64,000 nt of DNA from Luteimonas sp. S4-F44 (GTDB lineage: Bacteria > Pseudomonadota > Gammaproteobacteria > Xanthomonadales > Xanthomonadaceae), in NCBI RefSeq assembly GCF_022637415.1, contig NZ_CP093340.1, positions 1,426,001 to 1,490,000 on the forward strand, written 5' to 3'. The notes under the pieces are model-generated. The model did not search any database. It saw nothing but the letters and a program-made list of their open reading frames with translations, and had not been told where the DNA came from. This document shows, piece after piece, positions 43,970 through 53,644 of this stretch. Numbering within the stretch: position 1 is the first letter of the stretch; the number at the start of each line of letters is the position of its first letter. The translations under genes and the position numbers were made by a program.

Positions 43970-45805
43970 ATGTCCTATCTCGTCCTCGCCCGGAAGTGGC
44001 GTCCGAAGCGGTTTGCCGAGCTGGTCGGGCAGGAGCACGTCGTGCGTGCGCTGACCAACGCGCTGGAGACCGGCCGCGTCCACCACGCCTTCCTGTTCAC
44101 CGGCACCCGCGGCGTCGGCAAGACGACGATCGCGCGCATCTTCGCCAAGAGCCTGAACTGTGAGCGCGGCACCTCGCCCGACCCGTGCGGGGCGTGCGAG
44201 ACGTGCCTGGCGATCGACGCGGGGCGCTACATCGACCTTTTGGAGATCGACGCGGCCAGCAACACCGGCGTCGACGATGTGCGCGAGCTCATCGACAACG
44301 CGCAGTACATGCCCTCGCGCGGCCGGGTGAAGGTCTACCTGATCGACGAAGTGCACATGCTCTCGAAGTCGGCGTTCAACGCGCTGCTCAAGACGTTGGA
44401 AGAGCCGCCGGGGCATGTGAAGTTCCTGCTGGCGACGACCGATCCGCAGAAGCTGCCGGTCACCGTGCTCTCGCGTTGCCTGCAGTTCAACCTCAAGCGG
44501 CTGGACGAGGACCAGATCCAGGGCCAGATGACGCGGATCCTCGAGGCCGAGGGCATCGCTGCGGACGCGGCGGCGATCCGGCAACTCTCCAAGGCCGCCG
44601 ATGGCAGCCTGCGCGACGGACTGTCGTTGCTCGACCAGGCGATTGCCTACACCGGTGCGGGCGGCGAGGGCGGTGCGCTGGCCGATGCGGCGGTGGCGAC
44701 GATGCTCGGCAGTGTCGACCGCACGCGGGTCGGCAACCTGTTGTCGGCGCTGGCGCAGGCCGATGGCGCGAGGCTGATGGCCGAGGTCGCGGCGTTGGCC
44801 GAGTTCTCGCCTGACTGGTCGGGCGTGCTCGATGCGCTGTCCGAAGCGTTGCACCGCATCCAGGTCCGCCAGTTGGTGCCCGAGGTCGGCATCGAGGCCG
44901 ATGGTCTCGATCTGGATACGCTGGCGTCGTCGGTGCGGCCGGAGGTCGTGCAGCTGTGGTACCAGATGGCGCTCAACGGCCGCCGTGATCTCGGCTTGGC
45001 GCCGAGTCCGCGTGCGGGCTTCGAGATGACCGTGCTGCGCATGTATGCGTTCCGGCCGGCCGAAGGCGGCAACGCCGGGGCGCCGGCGGGCAGCGGTGCC
45101 GGGCAGGGCCGGGCATCGGGGCCGGTTGCGGCACGGGCCGCGCTGGGCGATGCGTCTGCGGCGGCGCCGCGGGCCGCTGCGCCGGCGCTCGAGCCCGCAA
45201 CGCTGGCGCGTCCGGTGCCGCGCGCGCCGGTCGATGCGGTGCCGATGGCGGCCGCGGGCCAGGGCATCGACATGCCGCGCAAGGCGCCGCCGACCCCTCC
45301 GCCTGCACCGGTCCCCGAAGCTATCCCTGCGACCCGTGCCGAGCCGCCCGCGACTCCCGCGCCGCGCGCCGAACCGGCGCCGCCGGCCGTGCAGCCGTCG
45401 ATGACGCTCGATGCCGACGGCTGGCTGGATCTCGTGGCCGATCTGCCGCTGCGCGGCCCGGTGCGCGAGTTGGCGGCCAGCGCGGCTTTCGTCAGGCTCG
45501 AGGGTGAGGTGCTGACGCTGGCGCTGCCCGAGTCCGACGAACACCTGAAGGCGCCGATCATGGTCCATCAGCTGGCGTCCGCGCTGGCCGGGCCGCTGGG
45601 CGCGACGCCGCAGATTCGCTTCGAGACCGCGGCCGCGCGCACGGCGCCGACGCTGCACGAACGCAATGCGCAGCAGCGCGATGCGTTGCAGGCGGCGGCC
45701 GAGCAGAATTTCCTCTCCGATCCGGACGTGCAGCGCCTGATGTCGCAACAGGGCGCGCGCCTAGTGCCCGATTCCATTCGCCCCTACGACGAACAAGGAC
45801 TTTGA
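43970..45805 (+). CDS. dnaX: DNA polymerase III tau/gamma subunit
   Basis: A 611-residue clamp-loader subunit. The AAA+ core has Walker [10 protein letters not shown], a zinc-binding module ([16 protein letters not shown]), Walker B LIDEVHML and the SRC motif in [11 protein letters not shown] Pro/Ala-rich linker (about 365-480) leads to the tau C-terminal domain. I see no clear A-rich slippery site for making gamma by frameshift. The start at 43970 follows the tRNA-Ser closely. ybaB and recR follow, the usual dnaX-ybaB-recR order. Confidence 0.94.
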   Translation: MSYLVLARKWRPKRFAELVGQEHVVRALTNALETGRVHHAFLFTGTRGVGKTTIARIFAKSLNCERGTSPDPCGACETCLAIDAGRYIDLLEIDAASNTGVDDVRELIDNAQYMPSRGRVKVYLIDEVHMLSKSAFNALLKTLEEPPGHVKFLLATTDPQKLPVTVLSRCLQFNLKRLDEDQIQGQMTRILEAEGIAADAAAIRQLSKAADGSLRDGLSLLDQAIAYTGAGGEGGALADAAVATMLGSVDRTRVGNLLSALAQADGARLMAEVAALAEFSPDWSGVLDALSEALHRIQVRQLVPEVGIEADGLDLDTLASSVRPEVVQLWYQMALNGRRDLGLAPSPRAGFEMTVLRMYAFRPAEGGNAGAPAGSGAGQGRASGPVAARAALGDASAAAPRAAAPALEPATLARPVPRAPVDAVPMAAAGQGIDMPRKAPPTPPPAPVPEAIPATRAEPPATPAPRAEPAPPAVQPSMTLDADGWLDLVADLPLRGPVRELAASAAFVRLEGEVLTLALPESDEHLKAPIMVHQLASALAGPLGATPQIRFETAAARTAPTLHERNAQQRDALQAAAEQNFLSDPDVQRLMSQQGARLVPDSIRPYDEQGL

Positions 45806-45807
45806 TG

Positions 45808-46128
45808 ATGCGTGGAAATATCGGCCAGCTGATGCAGCAGGCCCAGAAGATGCAGGAAAACATGCAGCGCGTGCAGGAAGAGCTGGCCAACCTCGAGGTC
45901 GAGGGCAGCGCCGGCGGCGGCATGGTCAGCGTCACGCTGACCGGTGCCAAGGCCTGCCGCAAGGTGCGCATCGATCCGTCGGTGTTGTCGGACCCGGAGA
46001 TGGCCGAAGACCTGATCGCGGCCGCGTTCAACGACGCATCGAACAAGGTCGATGAGGAGTCGAAGGCGCGCATGGCCGGTGCCACCGCCGGCATGCCGCT
46101 GCCGCCGGGCATGAAGCTGCCGTTCTAA
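45808..46128 (+). CDS. ybaB: YbaB/EbfC nucleoid-associated protein
   Basis: A 106-residue DNA-binding dimer protein; [20 protein letters not shown] is its hallmark, then [14 protein letters not shown] and [10 protein letters not shown] Pro/Gly-rich tail ([10 protein letters not shown]) ends it. Start at the ATG at 45808, which matches usual family length; ATG at 45805 overlaps the dnaX stop. Located between dnaX and recR as in most gammaproteobacteria. Confidence 0.94.
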   Translation: MRGNIGQLMQQAQKMQENMQRVQEELANLEVEGSAGGGMVSVTLTGAKACRKVRIDPSVLSDPEMAEDLIAAAFNDASNKVDEESKARMAGATAGMPLPPGMKLPF

Positions 46129-46240
46129 GGCCCACGGTATCCAGGGCGGGGCGCCTCGCCGCCCCGTTCGCCGAGACGCACCGCGGTTCACTGCGGCGCG
46201 CGCGTCGTGGCCCCTCCTTCTGACTGACCTCCGTCCGCGC

Positions 46241-46840
46241 ATGTCCGCATTGCTGGAACAACTGATCGATGCGTTGCGCGTGCTGCCCGGGGTCGGGCAG
46301 AAGTCTGCGCAGCGCATGGCCTATCACGTGCTCGAACGCGGGCGTGACGGCGGCGCGCGGCTGGCGGCGGCACTGGCCGAGGCGGTCGAGAAGATCGGTC
46401 ACTGCGCGCGCTGCCGCGATTTCAGCGAGACGCCGGTGTGTGCGACATGCGCCAGTGCGTCGCGCGATGCGCAGACCCTGTGCGCGGTCGAGACGCCGGC
46501 CGACCGGCTGGCGATCGAGCAGGCCACCGGCTACCGCGGGTTCTACTTCGTGCTGCAGGGCCGGCTGAGTCCGCTCGACGGCATCGGCCCACGCGAGCTG
46601 GGCCTGGACCTGCTGGCCGCGCGGCTGGCCGAGGGCGAAGTGCGCGAGCTGATCATCGCCACCAATCCCACGGTCGAGGGCGAGGCCACTGCGCACTACC
46701 TGGCGCAGATCGCGCGCCAGCACGGCGTGCGGCCCAGCCGCCCGGCGCACGGCCTGCCGCTGGGCGGCGAACTGGAGTTCGTCGATCGAGGCACGCTGTC
46801 GCATGCGTTCGGCAGCCGCAGCGAAATCGGCGATTCGTGA
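46241..46840 (+). CDS. recR: Recombination mediator RecR
   Basis: A 199-residue protein of the RecFOR path that helps load RecA on SSB-coated gaps. An N-terminal HhH ([17 protein letters not shown]), a C4 zinc finger ([16 protein letters not shown]), a Toprim domain ([32 protein letters not shown]) and the Walker B-like end are in order. Length normal. Confidence 0.95.
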   Translation: MSALLEQLIDALRVLPGVGQKSAQRMAYHVLERGRDGGARLAAALAEAVEKIGHCARCRDFSETPVCATCASASRDAQTLCAVETPADRLAIEQATGYRGFYFVLQGRLSPLDGIGPRELGLDLLAARLAEGEVRELIIATNPTVEGEATAHYLAQIARQHGVRPSRPAHGLPLGGELEFVDRGTLSHAFGSRSEIGDS

Positions 46841-46938
46841 TCCAGGCCCGGTGACGTGCGCTGCGCGTCGACGGGGCGGCAGCGCGACCGGCGGCAGCGG
46901 TATGCTCTGGGCCATCGCGAATCACCAGTGACGCTTCC

Positions 46939-47283
46939 ATGACCATCTTCCACAAGATCATCCGCCGCGAGATCCCGGCCGACATCGTCTATGAAGACGA
47001 GCACCTGATCGCATTCCGCGACATCGGCCCGCAGGCGCCGGTGCATGTGCTGTTCGTGCCCAAGCAGGATTACGCCACGCTCAATGATGTGCCCGAGGAT
47101 GCGCCGGAGGTCATCGGCCGACTTGCGCTGGCCGCCGCGCGCTATGCGAAGGCGCAGGGCTTCGACAAGGATGGCTATCGCATCGTCATGAACTGCAACG
47201 ACCACGGCGGGCAGACGGTGTACCAGATCCATCTGCACCTGCTCGCCGGTGCGCCGCTCGGGCGCTTCGGTACGCCCGCGTAA
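46939..47283 (+). CDS. HIT-family (HinT-like) purine nucleoside phosphoramidase
   Basis: A 114-residue HIT protein. MTIFHKIIRREIPADIVYED and RDIGPQAPVHVLFVPK are typical of HinT. The histidine-triad site reads YQIHLHLLAG: the first triad His is Gln here while the nucleophilic and last His remain, and the earlier conserved His is present in APVHVL. Enzymes hydrolyse adenosine phosphoramidates. Monocistronic; converges on the Slp lipoprotein gene. Confidence 0.9.
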   Translation: MTIFHKIIRREIPADIVYEDEHLIAFRDIGPQAPVHVLFVPKQDYATLNDVPEDAPEVIGRLALAAARYAKAQGFDKDGYRIVMNCNDHGGQTVYQIHLHLLAGAPLGRFGTPA

Positions 47284-47299
47284 GCGTGCCGGCGCGGGC

Positions 47300-47791
47300 T
47301 TACCAGTAGCCCCACCACGGCCAGGGCGCCGGGCGGGTCAGCACGTCGACCGTCTCGCGCACCGGCCACAGGTAGACCACGTCGGCATCGAGGCGCGGGA
47401 AGCGGTAGTCGTACTCGCCGATCCGGCGGGTGTCGTAGCCGGCGATGCGGCCGGTGAAGGTGACTTCGCGGTTCTTCTCGAACACGGCCGGGTCGTAGAA
47501 GCCGGCGCGGCAGGCGATGAAGCGGCCGTTGGTGTCGTCGCTGGCCCAGTACGGGCGCCCGGTCGCGGTGAGCCGGGTGGCGATCATCTCGAAACACGTG
47601 GCGTCGGGCCGCGGCTCGACCTGGACGATACGCCCGCCCCAGCGCACTGCGGTGCCGGTGTAGTCGCCCTGCACGGCGGCATGCGGCGTGGGCGATTCGG
47701 CGAAGCCGCCCTGCAGGGGCTTGGGCTGCGAGGCGCAGGCGCCGAGCAGCAGGGCCAGGGCGCTGATGGGCAACAGGCGGGCGGGGCTCAT
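47300..47791 (-). CDS. Slp-family outer-membrane lipoprotein
   Basis: A 163-residue lipoprotein with lipobox GAC (LLLGACAS, Cys19). The body VQGDYTGTAVRWGGRIVQVE and YDTRRIGEYDYRFPRLDADVVYLW are the Slp/YeaY pattern. Slp proteins are linked to starvation and carbon-limited growth; their mechanism is not known. The start overlaps the transglutaminase gene stop by 4 bases, so it may be read with the MoxR/DUF58/TgpA operon. Confidence 0.88.
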   Translation of the reverse strand: MSPARLLPISALALLLGACASQPKPLQGGFAESPTPHAAVQGDYTGTAVRWGGRIVQVEPRPDATCFEMIATRLTATGRPYWASDDTNGRFIACRAGFYDPAVFEKNREVTFTGRIAGYDTRRIGEYDYRFPRLDADVVYLWPVRETVDVLTRPAPWPWWGYW

Positions 47792-49743
47792 GGGGAGGTC
47801 TCCTTCGCAGCAGGCGTTGCGGTGGGGCGATGCGCGCGCAGGTCGTGCGCCAGCATGGGGTCGGCCGGGTCCGCAGCGTAGCGTGCGGCGACGAAACGGC
47901 GGGTGAGTGCGGTCAACTCGGCGGCGTCGCCGGTGGCCGGCGCAATGCGCGCCGCCCAGGCCGAGGCGGGCTCGTGCGGCAACCGGCCGAGGCCGCGACG
48001 GGCGTAGCGCCGGCCCATCCGGTGCCAGGCGCGGAGCAGGGGGTCGCGCTCGCGTTCGCTGCGCGCGATCAGCCACCCCATCGCGCCCAGCGCCAGCAGT
48101 GCGACGACCGTCAGCAGCGCGACCAGGCCGCTGGCGCCCAGCCCACCGAGTCCGAGCCGGTGCAGCATCGTCTGCTGGCGGTCGGCATCGAAGCCGAGTA
48201 TGAAATCGTTCCAGCCGCGCCTGGCCCAGTCGCCGAGGTCGAAGATCGGCGCGAAGCGCGCGCCGCCCACGCGCCCGGCCGCGAGCCGGTCTTCGAGCGT
48301 GTCGTAGATGCGCTCGGGCGCGACTGCGGCGGTCGGGTCGACGCGAACCCAGCCGCGGCCCTCGAGCCAGACCTCGTTCCAGGCGTGCGCGTCCATGCGC
48401 CGCACCAGCCAGTAGTTGCCGTAGGCGTTGCGGCGGCCGCCGACGTAGCCGGTGACCACGCGCGCGGGAATCCCGGCCTCGCGCATCAGCACGGTGAAGG
48501 CCGAGCTGAAGTGCTCGCAGAAGCCGGCCTGCTGGTCGAACAGGAAGTCGTCGATCGCGTTGCGGCCGGGCAACGGCGTGTCCAGGGTGTAGGCGAAGTC
48601 GCGCTCGATCCAGGCCAGCGCGCGTGCGACCAGTGCGGCGTCGTCGCGAGTCTCCGCGCGCCATTGCCGGGCGAGCGCGCGGGTGCGCGGGTTCAGGCCG
48701 GCGGGCACGCGCAGGGCCTCGGCGCGGGCAAGCGCGGGCAGTTCGGCCTCGAACTGCCGCGGCGGCGCCGAGCGCAGGCGCCAGCGGCTGACGCTGTCGA
48801 GCCGGCGCGGGCTGCGCAACGTGTAGTCGCGCGTGCCGCGCACGCCGTCGGGCAACGCGGTCGGCAGGTCCAGCGCGACCAGCAGGTCGCGTCCGGTCGG
48901 TTCGATCACGACCTCGTAGTCCCAGGTCGGCGTGCCATGGGCGATCAGGTCCGGTCTGGCCGGTGGTTGCCGGCGCGAGCGTGTCCAGGTGCGGCCGTCG
49001 TAGTCGGTGAGCGTCGGCCCGCGCCAGTACATCTGCGAGACCGTCGGTTCTGGACCGGTGAACGCCGCGCGCAGCGCCGGCGAGTCGTCGGCCAGAAGAT
49101 CCAGCCATTGGCCTGCGCCCATTTCGTCCGACAGCCCCGGCGTGGCCGAGGCGCGGTCCGGCACGCCCCACAGTGGCGTGGACAGCCGCGGGAACAACCA
49201 GAACACCGCCAGCGCCAGCGGCAGGCCGAGCGCGATCAGACGCAGCGCGGTCGCCCATCGGCGACGGTCGCTGTCCGGTGCCAGGCCCGATTCGGCATCC
49301 GACAGCGCGAGCAGGGCGACCACCACCAGCAACGTGCCGGCCAGGCCCAGCAGCAGCGACAGCGGGCCTTGGTCGAGCAGGAACGTGGCGAACGGCGCGA
49401 ACAGCGCGAAGCCGAGCAGGCTGCGGGCATCGCGCAGTGTGCGCAGCTCGGACGGCTTGACCGCCAGCATCGCCGCGAGCAACGCGCATCCGGTCTCGCG
49501 TCCGACCGTGCCGCCGGCCTGGACGAGCACCCAGCCCAGCAGGGCGAGGGCGGCGGCGCCGCGCAGCCAGGCCGGCAGCTGGCGGCGGCCGGAGACGGAC
49601 GTGACCAGCACCCCGACCGCGGCGACGACGATCGCCACCGGCAGCGCAAGCTGCAGCAGCAACGGCAGCAGACACACCGCCGCGGCCAGCAGCGTGCGGC
49701 GGCGTCCGCGTGCGTCCAGCGGCTGGCCGGCGGGGCGAGTCAT
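47788..49743 (-). CDS. DUF3488/TgpA-type membrane transglutaminase-like protein
   Basis: A 651-residue protein. Six or so membrane helices fill residues 15-200, followed by a periplasmic transglutaminase core with catalytic Cys (QAGFCEHFSSAF), His (DAHAWNEVWLE) and Asp (RVDPTAA), then one more helix near 560 and a cytoplasmic tail. P. aeruginosa TgpA has this plan and is essential there. It follows moxR and the DUF58 gene with 4-base overlaps, the standard gene set. The substrate is unknown, probably a peptide cross-link. Confidence 0.9.
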   Translation of the reverse strand: MTRPAGQPLDARGRRRTLLAAAVCLLPLLLQLALPVAIVVAAVGVLVTSVSGRRQLPAWLRGAAALALLGWVLVQAGGTVGRETGCALLAAMLAVKPSELRTLRDARSLLGFALFAPFATFLLDQGPLSLLLGLAGTLLVVVALLALSDAESGLAPDSDRRRWATALRLIALGLPLALAVFWLFPRLSTPLWGVPDRASATPGLSDEMGAGQWLDLLADDSPALRAAFTGPEPTVSQMYWRGPTLTDYDGRTWTRSRRQPPARPDLIAHGTPTWDYEVVIEPTGRDLLVALDLPTALPDGVRGTRDYTLRSPRRLDSVSRWRLRSAPPRQFEAELPALARAEALRVPAGLNPRTRALARQWRAETRDDAALVARALAWIERDFAYTLDTPLPGRNAIDDFLFDQQAGFCEHFSSAFTVLMREAGIPARVVTGYVGGRRNAYGNYWLVRRMDAHAWNEVWLEGRGWVRVDPTAAVAPERIYDTLEDRLAAGRVGGARFAPIFDLGDWARRGWNDFILGFDADRQQTMLHRLGLGGLGASGLVALLTVVALLALGAMGWLIARSERERDPLLRAWHRMGRRYARRGLGRLPHEPASAWAARIAPATGDAAELTALTRRFVAARYAADPADPMLAHDLRAHRPTATPAAKETSP

Positions 49744-50693
49744 GGGCCGTCGGGGAGCAGCGCGAGCGCGCGCAGGCAGGCCTGGCGGTGGTGCGCGCCG
49801 CGGTCGGGGCCGAGCGGTGCATGGCCGGGCACGCGCAGCAGCGAGCGCACGCCGTCGCGTTCGGCGATGTCGACCCAGCGCGCGAGCCGCCGGATGCGCG
49901 CCTCGTGACCGAGGCCGCCCAATGCCGCCCAGTCGAGCACGACGTCGGCCCCCTGCGGCCGCTCGAACTCGCGCACGACCAGGGCATCGCGCCGGGCCGA
50001 GGTTTTCCAGGCGATCGCGCGACGCGCGTCGCCCTGGCGCCATTCGCGCAAGTGGTGCAGGTCGTCGCCGGCCGGGTGCAGTCGCGCCTGCGCGTCCTCG
50101 CCGGCGCCCAGCGGCAGTGGCGGGCCGTGCGCTTCGGGCGCGGGATGCACCAGCAGCCGGAGATCGGGGCGCACCCAGGCCCAGGCGCGCGCCAGTCCCA
50201 ACGGCCGGGTGCTGGAGATGCGGATGCGCGGCGCGGGCATCCAGCCGCGGCGCTGCGTCGGCAGCGCCAGCGTGGTCTCGCCGCCGGTCTCGTCCAGCGA
50301 CAGCGGCGCGGCGACAGCGTCCTCGCAATCGACCCGCAGGCCGCGGCGCTCGCGCCCCGGCGGCGCGCCCACATGCACGTGCAGCGGCATCGACCGACCG
50401 GCGGGGACCGGCTCGCCGCGCACCGCGCGCACCTCCAAACCGCTGAGTTGCAGTTGCGTCCACAGCAGGCTGGCCAGCGTCGCGCCGCCCAGCAGCAGGC
50501 ACAGCAGCAGTGCCGGATTGTTGTTGTAGTTCAGGGCGCCGGCCGCCATCGTCGCCAGCAGCGCGATGAGGAAACCGCCGAACGGCGTGGGCAGCACGTA
50601 GATACGTTGACGGTCGATGCGCACCGGCAGCGCCTCGGCGTGGCGCGGGCGCATCCAGCGTTCAAGGCGGCGGCGCAGGCCGGTGGCAGCCAT
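49740..50693 (-). CDS. DUF58-domain membrane protein
   Basis: A 317-residue protein: two membrane helices (about 35-80), then a long soluble region with the DUF58 core (LREWRQGDARRAIAWKTSAR, EFERPQGADVVLDW), which is a vWA-like fold. The usual partner of MoxR ATPases. Start at the ATG at 50693; the next gene overlaps by 4 bases. Confidence 0.9.
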   Translation of the reverse strand: MAATGLRRRLERWMRPRHAEALPVRIDRQRIYVLPTPFGGFLIALLATMAAGALNYNNNPALLLCLLLGGATLASLLWTQLQLSGLEVRAVRGEPVPAGRSMPLHVHVGAPPGRERRGLRVDCEDAVAAPLSLDETGGETTLALPTQRRGWMPAPRIRISSTRPLGLARAWAWVRPDLRLLVHPAPEAHGPPLPLGAGEDAQARLHPAGDDLHHLREWRQGDARRAIAWKTSARRDALVVREFERPQGADVVLDWAALGGLGHEARIRRLARWVDIAERDGVRSLLRVPGHAPLGPDRGAHHRQACLRALALLPDGP

Positions 50694-50697
50694 TGCG

Positions 50698-51648
50698 TCA
50701 GTCGACCGGCACGGCCTGCAGGATCCCGGTGGCCAGCGCGTCGCCGTCGCCGGCATCGTCGGCGACCAGCCGGTGCGCGGCGATCAATGGAAACAGCCGC
50801 TGCACATCGTCGGGCAGCGCGTGCGCGCGGCCCTCGAGCAAGGCCAGTGCGCGTGCGGCGCGCAGCAGGGCCAGCCCCGCGCGTGGCGACAGGCCGACGC
50901 GGACGCCGGGGTGGTGGCGGCTGCGCGCGAGCAGCGCCTGCACATAGTCGATCAGCGCAGGGCTGGCGTGGACCGCGGTGGCCGCGGCGCGCATCTGCTG
51001 CAGATCGGCTTCGCCCAGTTGCGGCAACGTGCCGGCGATCAGGACGCGCCGGTCTTCGCCGGCAAGCAGCGCGCGCTCGGCGTCGCGGTCGGGATAGCCG
51101 AGGTTGAGCCGCATCAGGAAGCGGTCGAGTTGCGAGTCGGGCAGCGGATAGGTGCCCGACAGGTCCACCGGATTTTGCGTGGCGATGACGAAGAACGGGT
51201 CGGGCAGGGCGTGTGTGGTGCCGTCGACCGTGACCTGGTGCTCGGCCATCGCTTCGAGCAGTGCGCTTTGCGTGCGCGGAGGCGCGCGGTTGATCTCGTC
51301 GGCCAACAGCACGTTGGTGAACACCGGGCCGCCGTGGAATTCGAAGCGCCGCGCGGCGCCGTCGTAGACCGAGACGCCGACGACATCGGACGGCAACAGA
51401 TCGGAGGTGAACTGCACGCGCTGAAAGCCGAGCCCGACAGTCGCGGCGATCGCGTGGGCGAGCGTGGTCTTGCCCAGGCCCGGCAGGTCCTCGATCAGCA
51501 GGTGGCCGTCGGCGAGCAGCGCGACGAAGGTCATGGTGACCGCGGTCTCCTTGCCGAGCACCAGGCGATTGACCTGTGCGCGCGCCGACGACAGGGCGTT
51601 GCGCTGCGCGTCGGTTAGCATGGCGCGGGTCGTGGACGGATCGGGCAT
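50698..51648 (-). CDS. MoxR-family AAA+ ATPase
   Basis: A 316-residue chaperone-type ATPase. Walker A is DLPGLGKTTL, Walker B LLADEINRAPP, sensor I VIATQNPV, with a lid domain ending in GLSPRAGLALLRAARALAL. MoxR proteins act with vWA-fold partners to mature or insert metals or cofactors. It heads the operon with DUF58, TgpA and Slp genes. Divergent from the glycosyltransferase. Confidence 0.93.
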   Translation of the reverse strand: MPDPSTTRAMLTDAQRNALSSARAQVNRLVLGKETAVTMTFVALLADGHLLIEDLPGLGKTTLAHAIAATVGLGFQRVQFTSDLLPSDVVGVSVYDGAARRFEFHGGPVFTNVLLADEINRAPPRTQSALLEAMAEHQVTVDGTTHALPDPFFVIATQNPVDLSGTYPLPDSQLDRFLMRLNLGYPDRDAERALLAGEDRRVLIAGTLPQLGEADLQQMRAAATAVHASPALIDYVQALLARSRHHPGVRVGLSPRAGLALLRAARALALLEGRAHALPDDVQRLFPLIAAHRLVADDAGDGDALATGILQAVPVD

Positions 51649-51699
51649 GCGCGGTCTTTCCTGCGACGTTCTTTTCCGAGTGTAGCGAGGTCGGGTGCA

Positions 51700-53550
51700 A
51701 TGCGGCGGATCGAAATGCGCACGGTGTTCATTGCGCTATGGGTGCTGGTCGTCGCGCTGAAACTGAGCATCGCGGTGCGCTTGCCGCTGTTTGTCGACGA
51801 GGCGTTCTATTGGCTCGAGGGGCAACGGTTGGCCTGGGCGTACTCGGATCTGCCGGGGCTGACCGCCTGGCTGATTCGGCTGGGCACCGAACTTTTCGGC
51901 GATGGACTGCTGGCGGTGCGCCTGCCGTTCGTCGCGATCTCGGCGCTGGTGCCGTGGCTGCTGGTGCGTCTGACCGCGCGCGAGTTCGACGCCGATGCGG
52001 CCTGGACCACCGGCTGCTTGGCGCTGTTGCTGCCGCTGTTGGGCTCACTCGGGGTGATGGCATTGCCCGATGCGGTGTTGGCGCTGGCGACGGTGCTGTG
52101 CCTGGACGCCGGCACGCGCTTGCTGCGCGGGGTGACCTACGGCGCGTCGCTGTTGCTCGCGCTGGGTCTGGCGCTGGGCGCGTTGAGCCATTACCGCTTC
52201 ATCGCAGTGATCGCCGTGGGCATCGTCGCGCTGGCGTCGCTGCCCTCCGGTCGCCTGGCCTTGCGCGACCCGCGGGTGTGGATTGCGATCGCGTTCGGTG
52301 CGGCAGCCTGGGGGCCGCTGCTGGCGTGGAATCTCGCCAACGCCGAGGCCGGGCTGCGCTTCCAGATGGTCGACCGTCACCCGTGGGCGTTCCACCTCGA
52401 CGGCTGGCAGTTCCTGGTGATCCAGGCGGGTTTGGTGACGCCGCTGGTGTTCGCGGTGCTCGCGCTCGCGGCCTGGCGCATGCGCCGCATGCCCGACGAC
52501 GCCGCGCGGTTCCTCGCATTGTGCGGCGCGTTGATCGTCGTCGGGTTCTTCGCGCTGGGCTTCGTCGCCGATACCGAGCGCGTCAGCTTCCACTGGCCGC
52601 TGCCGGGCTATCTGGCACTGCTGCCATTAGCCGGCTTCGTGCTGGTCGGCTGGCCGCGCTGGTTGCAGGCGCTGACCTGGGCGTCGCTGGTTGCGGGCTT
52701 TTTGCTGGTCAACGGCTACTACGTCGCGGTGTCCTCGCCGCAGGTGCGCGAGCGCGCCACGGCGCTGAAGTGGTATCCCTCGAACTTCGCCGGCTGGGAC
52801 CAGTTGGCCGATGCGGTGCGCGAGATGCGGGCCGACATGCCCGACGACACGGTGCTCGTCGCCGACAATTTCAAGATCGGTGCTGAACTGGGTTTCGCAC
52901 TGGGTGATCCGGACATCCGCGTGCTCGATCACCCGATCAACCGCCATCACGGCCGCGCGCCGCAGCTCCAGCTCTGGGGGCTGCAGCTCGACGACCGTGC
53001 GGATCTCGCCGGCCGCCCGGCGTTGGTGGTGGTCGGCGCGACCGACGTGAAGTTCAGCGCGCTGCTCGAGCGCTATCAGCAGCTGTGCGCAACACTGGGC
53101 AGCCTGCCAGTGACGCGTGTGGTCAACGTCGATCGTGGTGGACAGCGCTTCCTGCTGTTGCGTCTGGATCGCGACGCCGCGCCGGATGCCGATTGCGTGA
53201 CGCCGGTCTTGGCGCATGTCGATGCGCCGGCACCGAACGCGCGCGTGGCGGGGCAGGTCGAGGTCCGCGGTTGGGCGATCAAGGACGTGACCGGTGTCGA
53301 ATCGGTCGTCGTGACGCTGGATGGCGCGCCCGTCGCCACCGCCCGCTATGGGCTGCCCAACGCGTTCGTGGGCGGCTTCCTGCAGGGACGCTCGCGCGAT
53401 CCCGGGCAGCCGGATATCGCCTTCACCGCGACGCTCGATCTGCGCGACCGGCCGCCGGGCCTGTACTGGCTGGGGCTGGAGGTCGTCGGCCGCGACGGCT
53501 CGGTCGAGCGCTGGGCCGAGCAGCCGCTGCGCGTTGCCGCGCCTGAGTGA
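51700..53550 (+). CDS. ArnT/PMT-like membrane glycosyltransferase with C-terminal beta domain
   Basis: A 616-residue GT-C glycosyltransferase. The first luminal loop holds the catalytic D-E motif in LFVDEAFYWLEG, followed by about 10 membrane helices up to residue 345. A long periplasmic part follows; its last 110 residues (HVDAPAPNARVAGQVEVRGW, VVTLDGAPVATARYG) look like a beta-sandwich of the kind added to some GT39/GT83 proteins. It uses a polyprenyl-phosphate sugar donor. The acceptor could be lipid A or another surface polymer. Start ATG at 51700; a second ATG lies 6 codons in. Confidence 0.8.
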   Translation: MRRIEMRTVFIALWVLVVALKLSIAVRLPLFVDEAFYWLEGQRLAWAYSDLPGLTAWLIRLGTELFGDGLLAVRLPFVAISALVPWLLVRLTAREFDADAAWTTGCLALLLPLLGSLGVMALPDAVLALATVLCLDAGTRLLRGVTYGASLLLALGLALGALSHYRFIAVIAVGIVALASLPSGRLALRDPRVWIAIAFGAAAWGPLLAWNLANAEAGLRFQMVDRHPWAFHLDGWQFLVIQAGLVTPLVFAVLALAAWRMRRMPDDAARFLALCGALIVVGFFALGFVADTERVSFHWPLPGYLALLPLAGFVLVGWPRWLQALTWASLVAGFLLVNGYYVAVSSPQVRERATALKWYPSNFAGWDQLADAVREMRADMPDDTVLVADNFKIGAELGFALGDPDIRVLDHPINRHHGRAPQLQLWGLQLDDRADLAGRPALVVVGATDVKFSALLERYQQLCATLGSLPVTRVVNVDRGGQRFLLLRLDRDAAPDADCVTPVLAHVDAPAPNARVAGQVEVRGWAIKDVTGVESVVVTLDGAPVATARYGLPNAFVGGFLQGRSRDPGQPDIAFTATLDLRDRPPGLYWLGLEVVGRDGSVERWAEQPLRVAAPE

Positions 53551-53644
53551 TCGCATGCGTCGCCGGTGCCCGACTTGAGTCGGCAGGCGGCGCGGACGAG
53601 AATCGGGAGTCCGGCCGCGTCGCGGTCGTCGACCAGGCTGCAGC

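Noticed and set aside
43970..45805. Programmed frameshift in dnaX making a gamma subunit
   Set aside because: No A-rich slippery run with a following stem is visible in this GC-rich gene.
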